This document shows, piece after piece, positions 56,380-64,000 of a stretch of 64,000 nucleotides of DNA (the first letter of the stretch is position 1; every line of letters begins with the position of its first letter). The notes under the pieces were generated by a model, which saw only the letters and a program-made list of their open reading frames with translations, was not told the origin of the DNA and did no database searches. The translations under genes and the position numbers were made by a program. Origin of the DNA: Zanthoxylum bungeanum (lineage: Eukaryota; Streptophyta; Magnoliopsida; Sapindales; Rutaceae); assembly GCA_019454045.1 (NCBI GenBank), contig SKCR01021353.1:50396-114395 (forward strand). The letters are read 5' to 3'.

Positions 56380-57075
56380 ACTCGTATTTTTGAGGGATAG
56401 CTCGGGTAAACCGGACCTAATGACGTTTCTCCCCCTACAAGTCGGCTGGTGAGTCCCGTTGAGTACCATCAAACCACTTGGCTTGGGTTTGGCCGAATGG
56501 CGCCCTTGATTACAGGAGTCTCGGGTAAACCGGACCTAGGAACGTTTCTCCCCCTACGAGTCGACTGGTGAGTCCCATTGAGTACCATCAGACCACCTGG
56601 CTTGGGTTTGGCCGAATGGCGCCCTTGATTACTGGAGTCTCGAGTAAACCAGACATAGGGACGTTTCTCCCCCTACGAGTCGGCTGGTGAGTCCCGTTAA
56701 GTACCATCAGACCACCTGGCTTGGGTTTGACCGAATGGCGCCCTTGATTACAGGAGTTTCCAGTAAACCGGACCTATGGACGTTTCTCCTACTATGAGTC
56801 GGCTGGTGAGTCCCGTTGAGTACCATCAGACCACCTGGCTTGGGTTTGGCCGAATGACGCCCTTGATTACAGAAGTCTCGGGTAAACCGGACCTAGGGAC
56901 GTTTCTCCCCCTACAAGTCGGCTGGTGAGTCTCGTTGAGTACCATCAGACCATCTGGCTTGGGTTTGGCCGAATGGCGCCCTTGATTACATGAGTCTTGG
57001 GTAAACCGGACCTAGGAACGTTTCTCCCCCTACGAGTCAGTTGGTGCGTCCCGTTGAGAACCACTCAGGTAGGGC
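56380..57075. repeat. A3 tandem array 1, period 119 bp, about 6 copies
   Basis: The landmark gcttgggtttggccgaat occurs at about 56481, 56600, 56719, 56838 and 56957. Units are over 90% alike by eye. Unrelated to the 134-bp array of A2, although it occupies the same relative place (gag side). Confidence 0.94.
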
Positions 57076-57397
57076 ACACACGGGATATCCATGCCCCCCG
57101 TGGGGATTTACCTGACCGCCCGGATCGGTGTATCTGTAGCCTGGTTAGCCGGGACACTGAATTGTAAAGTTCAGAATTTTGTTTTGGAGGCCTCGGGCAG
57201 GACGTTGTCTCGGGGCAATCGAGCTGCTATTTTTGCTTATGATTTTTGCATGGGGTATGTGCTAAGTCACCTCCCTTTTTTATTATTATTAACTTTAATT
57301 TGTTCTAATTTTTGATTTTCGATGGTCTGGTAAGGGGACGCCCGCGCCAGGACCCGCAGAGCTTCCGAGGTTGAAAATCTTCCCTCATGTAAGTCTC
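57076..57397. other. A3 spacer between arrays
   Basis: Non-repetitive; a 74-residue frame (57091-57315) has no recognisable domain. Confidence 0.4.
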
Positions 57398-57780
57398 AAA
57401 TGTTCCACCCCATCGGGTCTGGATTCGTTCCGCCGATGCAAATGTTCCACCAGCTCGGGGTCGGATTCGTTCCGCCGTGTCTGTTAAGTTCCACCCGCTC
57501 GGGTCTGGATTCGTTCCGCCGATGCAAATGTTCCACCAGCTCGGGGCCAGATTCGTTCCGCCGTGTCTATAAGTTCCACCCGCTCAGGGTCTGGATTCGT
57601 TTCGCCGATGCAAATGTTCCACCAGCTCGAGGTCGGATTCGTTCCACCGTGTCTGTTAAGTTCCACCCGCTAGGGGCTGGATTCGTTCCACCGATGCAAA
57701 TGTTCCACCAGCTCGGAGTCGGATTCGTTCCGCTGTGTTTGTTAAGTTCCACCCGCTCGGGGCTGGATTTATTCTACCAA
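57398..57780. repeat. A3 tandem array 2, 43-bp units as alternating dimers
   Basis: Two related 43-bp units alternate: gttccaccagctcgggg.. and gttccacccgctcggg.., each ending in ggattcgttccgcc. Inverted homologue of A2 28541-28835. Confidence 0.92.
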
Positions 57781-58090
57781 TGCTCTGCTCCAAAGCTCGG
57801 GGTTGGGGTGAATCCCACCAAGTCCATTTCATTGGCCTGGGGATGTAACATTCCCCTAGAGCCAAGTTTTCTTCCTAACTCGGGGTTGGGGTGAATACCA
57901 CCGACTCAATTTCATTGGCCTGGGGACGTAACATTCCCCCAGAGCCAAGTGTTCTCCCTAGCTCGGGGTTGGGGTGAATCCCACCGAGTTTATTTCTTTG
58001 GCCTTGGGATGCAACATCCCCCCAGAGCCAAATATTCTTCTCACCTCGGGGTCGGGCTACGTCCTACCGAACGCATTTGATCTCGGCTCG
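57781..58090. repeat. A3 tandem array 3, period 83 bp, about 4 copies
   Basis: The landmark ctcggggttggggtgaat recurs near 57796, 57879, 57962 and, diverged, 58044. Inverted homologue of the 83-bp A2 array (ggaatgttac/gtaacattcc cores); the hairpin is less perfect here. Confidence 0.88.
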
Positions 58091-58409
58091 GGGAAAAATT
58101 GTTACCTCGGAATCAGACTCAAAATTGGCTGAATGCCAGATCACAACGAGATGTTGAAGGGCAAGTCAGAAAATCTGAAACTGAAATAAGCTAAGTGTAA
58201 AGAGTAGAATGGAAAAATTTGAGATGAGTACTAAAAAGAGAGAGTTGCAATTGTCATTACAAAAAGAAATGTATTGTCTAAATTTACATGGGGCCCCCTT
58301 TGGGTCACCCACATCAATCGGTCCGCACATGAGCAGTTGTTTCTTCTTTTACTGGCCCAGACAGCTGAACGATCGGTATAGGCTCGACGGGGGGAACTTT
58401 AGTTTCTGT
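58091..58409. other. A3 spacer
   Basis: Between array 3 and the opposite-strand gene remnant; probably its former 3' flank. No motif. Confidence 0.4.
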
Positions 58410-58580
58410 TTAGGAGGGAAGAGCAGATGCGATCTCGGCCTTAGGTATTTCAGGGGTAGGAGCCTCGGGTTGGATTTCTTCAAGGGTCGGAGACAGGAGA
58501 ACGGTTGATACGGGCTCCGGATCCTGGATTTCCTCCGAATGGAGGGCAAGTAATTTTTGAGCATCTTTCGCGGAAAGCTC
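58410..58580 (-). pseudogene. A3 remnant of the opposite-strand gene (C-terminus)
   Basis: Minus-strand frame ELSAKDAQKLLALHSEEIQD continues PEPVSTVLLSPTLEEIQPEA and ends ALPS with TAA. It aligns with the A2 C-terminus (PEEMMDPDPISIVPVL, then APKEDRPEAPAPAPEA). The Transposase_28-like part is missing. Preserved position and opposite orientation show the gene was part of the ancestral element. Confidence 0.72.
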
Positions 58581-59074
58581 TCATTTACAGTAGCAGATGG
58601 CCGTTGGTTCGGGAGAATTTTCGGATGTGCGCGCGTGTCATCTTTGGGCTCCATCTGATCAGTTTGGGATAAGCGGTTGGGATTGAAAGACCATTTGGCT
58701 ACCTCGGGAACGGCCGATTGATTTCAGTTTTTCGCGGGAAGACCATAAGTTTTTGACAAGTGGTACACTGGGGTAAAACCCTAAAGTTAATTTGATGAGC
58801 ATTAATGAGGATATGATGGCTTACAATTTTCGATGGGCGGCTATCGTGGGGGTAAAAGAGGAATTTGGCTTGGTTGGGAAGGCAGTTGGTAAAAGCATCA
58901 ACATTCTCCAACCGAACATATGAAGATGACTGAGGAAGTTTTGGAAGAAGCTCGAGGAAGTCCTCTGTTTTGTTTCTGGACGGGCCACTAGTTAATCGAT
59001 CGACTCACTTCAGATTTTTTGTAGTTCCCGGCACCAACTCGTACACTTGTTGGAACCGAGAACTATGGGACAGA
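58581..59074 (-). other. A3 leader of the opposite-strand gene and polypurine tract
   Basis: 58960-59074 matches the complement of the A2 leader (gagttggtgccgggaact). aactatgggacaga (59061-59074) directly before the 3' LTR is the probable polypurine tract. No intact frame. Confidence 0.55.
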
Positions 59075-60000
59075 TGTTGATGGGGAGTTCTGCGGCTAAG
59101 TCTTTAGCACAGCTCGGTAAGGGCAGAAATGGTAATTCACCTCATCCAGATGACAGGGGGTCAGATGAGGTGTATCGCTCCATTTTATTGGGCATGACCG
59201 GCCAGAGGATGTTGCATGACACGGTTTTAGAAACCGACCACCTTAGAGCTATGGCCGACCACTTTTGGTCGTAGGCTCGGTTCGGTTCTATTCTGCCCCC
59301 ATTGAGCAGATTGATGAGCTCGGCTATTTCAACTCAATATGGATATAATTTGGGAAGTTCAACAAGTCACTTGGCCGACCTCCTGAAGACCGACAGAAGA
59401 TCAGAAGGGCTGGATCTTTCCTTCGACACGTGTCATTTCCCGAAAGCACTTTACAAGCTGTCACCATTATTTTTGCGTGTGGTAGTGGAGAAAGCAGAGT
59501 GATGTGATAGGCCGTCAGACAGTAGGCTTACTTTCGGCGAAGACAGTCTTGGGGAAGAGAGCCCTTCAATCAGTCGGTGACCGCACGGGAAACGTCATAA
59601 AATTAGAGGAACAATGTGTATTTCCCGAGTATATAAGGAGAGGGAAGATTCATTTGTATGGGTTGGGTCTTTTAGACGCAAAAAACTTGTAAAGAAAGAG
59701 AAAGAACACCACTTGTAACACTCTTTCAACTGCTCGGCCACATTCAAAACTTGTTCAAAACAGGTCGGTCGAGTCAGTTTTAGCAATAAAATAACCTCCA
59801 TCGTTTTGTGCCCGTGGACGTAGGCTGGATTCATTCCGCCAAACCATGTTAAAACTCTTTTGTCAACCTTTACGCTTTTTCTTACTTTTTACTAAGTTTG
59901 TTTTTTGGTCTCCCATAACCAAACAAATTTAAGGTTGAGGGAAGGTTGTCTCGGAGAAGTTATCTCGAACTGCCCCTGAGACGAATATCAGTCGTCAACA
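59075..60000 (+). repeat. A3 3' LTR
   Basis: 926 bp, a few percent different from 54348-55266 by eye. TATA tatataag at 59630-59637. Confidence 0.94.
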
Positions 60001-60006
60001 CTAACA

Positions 60007-60190
60007 ATGACGCCATAGCTTATGATAAAGTTTGGAAGAAAAATTTGGATCCAGTGTTGAATTTTTTACAAATTGTGATTGATAGTTATTTAATGAGAAT
60101 GACGTCATAGCTTATGATAAAGTTTGGAAGAAAGATTTGGATCGAGTGTTGATTTTTTTCAAATTGTGATTGATAATTATTTAATGAGAA
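60007..60190. repeat. Tandem duplication, period about 92 bp
   Basis: atgacg(c/t)catagcttatg at 60007 and 60099, with the following ~85 bases repeated with few differences. Confidence 0.9.
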
Positions 60191-60763
60191 TTTATAAGTA
60201 ACTGATCTTAATCATTTATTATTATTTATGCATGCATAACAGAAAAGAAAAAGTATATACCCTTTAAGTTCTTATGTGAATGTCACAAAATTCCTTTAAT
60301 TCATTATGGAAAAAGAAAGAAAATAAATCAATTTTATGAGCCAACAAATATGTTAAGGTGCTCTCATATATAGGGTGCATTTGGTAAAGCGTTCGTTAGC
60401 GTTAAAATGCTCTGTCAAATAGAGCTTTAACGCTTACAAAATCATAATATCACAATATGAGATTATTTTTTTATACTGACTTATATTCTAACGTTTGTTC
60501 CACACCTCATAAGTTAATTTATATTTTCAATGCAATATTTTCTACCCAACTCACCTATACTATTCAAAAGATTGAGCTGAGCAAGCTCGTAGACATGAAA
60601 TTGATTATGCTCCGAAAGCAGAAGTGACAATGATTTCGCCAAAAACTTTTTGTAAAGCTCTACAAGCTGGCGATTTATGTGGGAATTTGATCATGCGAGT
60701 TCAACGTATCAATATAAATTTAAGGTCTAAATAAAACCTTGTTTCTCATTCTTCTTTTGCATC
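60191..60763. other. Unassigned spacer
   Basis: AT-rich; tatagggtgcatttggtaaagcg near 60370 resembles a MITE-like end (gcatttggtaaa), but no second end was found. Confidence 0.3.
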
Positions 60764-61511
60764 TTAGCCCTAACTGCGGTTCAGTTCTGAACCGTGAATC
60801 GGATTGATCTGGTGGTTCCGAACCGAATCGTTCAACAGTTTAATGGTTCCAACAGAATCGGAACTACCGAATGACTATTTTGGTTCTAATTATTCAAAAT
60901 TTAAGATTCGAACATCAAATCGAACCAAAATCTAAGTTAAAATCGAACCGAAACCGAACCTTAAGAACAAACTGCTGAACCGAACGTAGAACCGAACATC
61001 GAAACTGAACCGCAGAACCGAAAATTTTTATTAATTAATCAAGATAATATTTAAATTAATATTTTCTTGATTAATACTTTAATTAATAAAAAATTAATTT
61101 ATCAAGGTATTGTTAGTTTTTCCCAGAAATATTTAACTTAATATTGTGTATTATGATTATATGAATATTACCTTATTACTAAATTATGAGTTATCATTAT
61201 TCTATGTATTTGTTTAACTAAAACAATATCATGAATGTTTAACACTCATGTCATATTTTATAAAGGTTCATAATTTAGTCATTAATATATAACGAGATTA
61301 TTAATTTATATATCAATAAAATAATTTATGTATATAATAAAATAAGTTTTGTCAAATCTTTATTTGTTATTCGGTTCCCCATTCCGAACCGAAATCGAAG
61401 GGGAAGCAAAATCGAACTGAACCATACACTATATGGTTCGATTTCGATTTCTCCTTCAGCAAAAATCAGAACCGTCAGTTCGATTCCTGAACCGAATTGC
61501 GGTCAATCCTA
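60764..61511. mobile_element. Non-autonomous hAT-like element 4
   Basis: Perfect 8-bp TSD tttgcatc (60756-60763 and 61512-61519). Imperfect terminal inverted repeats (tagccctaactgcggttc against taggattgaccgcaattc, complement of the right end). Both arms are rich in gaaccg/cggttc motifs around an AT-rich core. No transposase. Confidence 0.85.
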
Positions 61512-61519
61512 TTTGCATC

Positions 61520-62192
61520 CTCTATTCTTGAGAGTCGAGTCCAAGTCTAGCAACTATAGAGAGCTTATCTCCCCCCCCCCTCCGCCATCCCATCTTCTTT
61601 GTCTCCCCTGAAATTCCAAGTTTGCCCCCTTTCTTTTTCCAAAATTCCATTTCCCAATTTTACTAAATATATCTCCAAAATTCCTCCTGCCATCCCCCTC
61701 TTCTAACATATATGTTTATTTTATTTTATTAATTAAATTTTTTATTTTATAATTTTATAATTTTTTTAAATTTATATTTTTTGGTCTTTATATATATATA
61801 TATTCTTTTTTATTTGTTTAATAAATATTACAAATTTCATATTTATTATTATTTATTTGGCGTTCTTTTATTCATTTAATTTTTGTGATTCTTTTTTAAT
61901 TTATTTAACACTACTTATGTATTATAAAAATGTTCTCATGTATTAAATTTTTTTAATACATAAGTAGTATTAATTAAATTAAAAATGAATTAAAAAAATA
62001 AATGAATAGATACGAAATCTGTAATATTTATTAACAAAAATCAAAAAATTATAAAATAAAAAAAATAATTAATAAAATGACAAATGGAGTTATAATTAGT
62101 ATATAATTATTTTTAAATTAATATATATAAATATATAAATTTTGTAATGTGTAAAATAATTAAATGAGTTAATTTACATAAAATGACAAATG
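61520..62192. other. AT-rich stretch
   Basis: Contains a C10 run near 61571 and long A/T runs, with a partly palindromic stretch (ttaatacataagtagt around 61910-61970). No gene. Confidence 0.4.
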
Positions 62193-64000
62193 GCGCCGAG
62201 ACACTCCAAAGCGCCTAGGTCTGATGCTCGGTGTCGCAACGCTGAGGGGCCAGAGTCGCGACGCTCCCTAAGTAGTGAGCATTTTTCTACTTCAAACCAA
62301 TACTAAACACTTCCAATTTCTCATAATACTTCAAATAAACCTAAAATCCAATTTTAGCATCATAACCACCATCAACAAATGTTATACAACTAGCATACAT
62401 TTATTCTAAATACTTATATGCATTTATTTGAATCCAATCACAAACCAATTTAGAATCCCATTATGAAATGTCTCATGAACAATTCTAGTTCACCCAAAGG
62501 TGGTCAAGTGATTCTATAATGGTAGTCATAGCTCTAAGCTTTAATCTAGAGTTTCAAACTCTTATTAATTATTCTATGTCCAACGTGAACATCTTTGACC
62601 AAATTAACAAGCATATATTGTTTATACTTCTAAAGCATTCTAACACAATTTATTGGCCTTATTTCAACTTTAAGCTATGTAATCATGCATCCAATACATA
62701 ATTCATCACTATATGTCTCACTAATGATAAACTCACTAATGAAGAACATAGCTTAAGAAAAGTTCAAACTTACCTAGTAAGTTTGACGCAAAGATCCAAT
62801 TTACTTCTCTTTGTTGAAATGGTTGGAGAACTTCCAAGGTTTGCAAGCTTGACTCCAAGATCCAATCTTGATTCCAATGCTAGCAAGCTTCACTCCAAGA
62901 TCCAATCTTGATTTCTCATAGATGAAATATTTTAGAGACCCCACAAAGCTTCTCTAAACACTTCTCTAACTTAGGCTAATTTCTTCAAGAATTGCTTGTA
63001 TTTAGCTTTCTCAAGCGTAATTAAAACCTTCATAAAGCTTGCTATTTATAACAAAACTTAGGCAATTTTTAATTAATAAAAGTTCTAATCAACTTTTATG
63101 TGAGCTTAATCTAATTTGTCAAAATATGTATAATTAGGTGTGACTAATCACCTTTATCTACCACTTTGATTTAATTCAATTAAATCAAGACAAAACTTAA
63201 TTAATGGATTAGTTACACATTTTCCACTTTTATTTAATCTAATTAAATCAAGCCCAAAACATCTATAATTACATACTTTTAATTACCATAATATCCTCAA
63301 ATGGTAGAGATAATTATGAAATTACGACAAAGCCCTTGTGTAAATATTGAATTAATCCAATTAATCCAATTAGGTCAAAGTAAATAATCAATGTTATCGA
63401 ATAACACTTGATTATCTTCTTTGATAATTATAATATCAAATATTATCTTTTATCAAAATTAATTGACTGCCCAAATGCTCAACGAGTACACTTCATATTG
63501 GGACTCTCTAAGTTCAGACATGTTCGTCATATAAGCTTAGCTAATATGTATGCAATTCAACCATATCCGAATTCGCGAAGAACACGAATGACCTTTCTTA
63601 ACTATACAAGTCGAAGTCATTACATATGTTTGACAATCCCTCCGTCGTAGGCTATCCGAGTTGTGCTTAGGAAACATAGAATACACCGTCAAGTTTCCGA
63701 GGCGCACATGTCATGTCGACATGTCCACGATTCCTTACAACTGATGTGTTCCACCCTATATGATCGACTTTGGCCAAAGTTTTAAGAATCTTGACTTACT
63801 TACATGGATACCTAAACCCCTTATAATACACATATGAGCCGAAAAATCCTATCTTGATTCGCACTTGATTAACGAGTGCATCAGTCCACACCCAACTAAC
63901 ATCTAGAGGCCAGACCATGAAAGGTTTCTAACATACAAAATCAATGTTATCCTATAGTCAAAGGATTATATATGTTACTTGACTCGAGAAGATTCCTATT
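62193..64000 (-). mobile_element. Family F copy F3, truncated left, cut by window right
   Basis: From ggcgccgagacactcc it follows F2 (from 51563) base for base with scattered differences to the window end, corresponding to about 53350 of F2. About 285 bp of the F2 left end is missing and no TSD is visible at the junction with AT-rich DNA. Non-coding; an 80-residue frame (63408-63650) is chance. Confidence 0.88.

Larger units (their letters stand above)
54348..60000 (+). mobile_element. Family A retrotransposon copy A3 (Ty3/gypsy; internally deleted)
   Basis: LTRs of 919 and 926 bp; TSD ctaat (54343-54347) / ctaac (60001-60005), 4 of 5. Inserted just past the LINE A-tail. PBS and the first 57 gag codons remain. 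The rest of the interior is spacer, three tandem arrays and a minus-strand remnant of the opposite-strand gene. Two arrays are homologous to those of A2 in inverted orientation, as expected from the opposite element orientation. Confidence 0.93.

Noticed and set aside
57400..57894. 164-residue frame in the A3 arrays
   Set aside because: Pure tandem-repeat translation (MFHQLGVGFVPP repeats).

Overview
This window reads as nuclear DNA of a flowering plant, probably a eudicot. It is AT-rich, carries plant-type Ty3/gypsy (Tat-like) and Ty1/copia (SIRE-like, tRNA-Met primed) LTR retrotransposons, an L1-type LINE, several non-autonomous hAT-like elements, and one small plant gene with its own TATA box. 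I see no rRNA, tRNA, organelle segment, CRISPR array or bacterial operon. Most of the 64 kb is nested mobile DNA, and many boundaries are fixed by target-site duplications (TSDs) that can be read directly.

Layout. Family A is Ty3-like, with LTRs reading TGTTGA..TCAACA. It has three copies: A1 (1 to about 9750, minus, cut by the window edge), A2 (24451-34500, minus, TSD aagat) and A3 (54348-60000, plus, TSD ctaat/ctaac). Each keeps gag sequence but no pol. Each also carries an extra gene, or its remnant, on the strand opposite gag, between the gag region and the 3' LTR. A2 and A3 have long tandem arrays as well. Family B (B1, 1236-6771, minus, TSD aacac) is nested inside the extra gene of A1 and is again gag plus tandem arrays; a solo LTR of the same family lies at 48127-48749. 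Family C (14055-19368, minus, TSD ctacc) keeps gag, protease and a collapsed reverse transcriptase. Between C and A2 lies the only ordinary gene found, 21222-21719, a serine-rich protein with a Cys/His motif. A2 gag is split by a 2.1-kb solo LTR of another Ty3-like family (E, 30510-32645, TSD tcggg).

The right half holds two copia copies. D2 (35025-38228, minus) is a large deletion derivative. D1 (39492-45265, plus, TSD gatgt) has PBS, gag and PPT but no pol. D1 lies in or beside a degraded L1 LINE that runs to about 54335. Two further LTR-like insertions of family F split that LINE (47086-50415 with TSD atttc; 51279-53837 with TSD aacac/gacac), and the first contains the family B solo LTR. 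A third family F copy runs off the right end (62193-64000). hAT-like elements with 8-bp TSDs sit at 9866-10308, 12194-13196, 38484-38905 and 60764-61511.

How the parts relate. No LTR element here keeps a complete pol, so all would have needed enzymes from elsewhere to move. The feature most worth following is the shared architecture of the gag-only Ty3 elements: gag on one strand, a spliced gene resembling the 'putative gypsy type transposon' (Transposase_28) family on the other, and between them tandem arrays whose units can fold into hairpins. All of these genes are now broken. Coordinates come from reading the sequence by eye; family names beyond Ty3/Ty1/L1/hAT level are inference.
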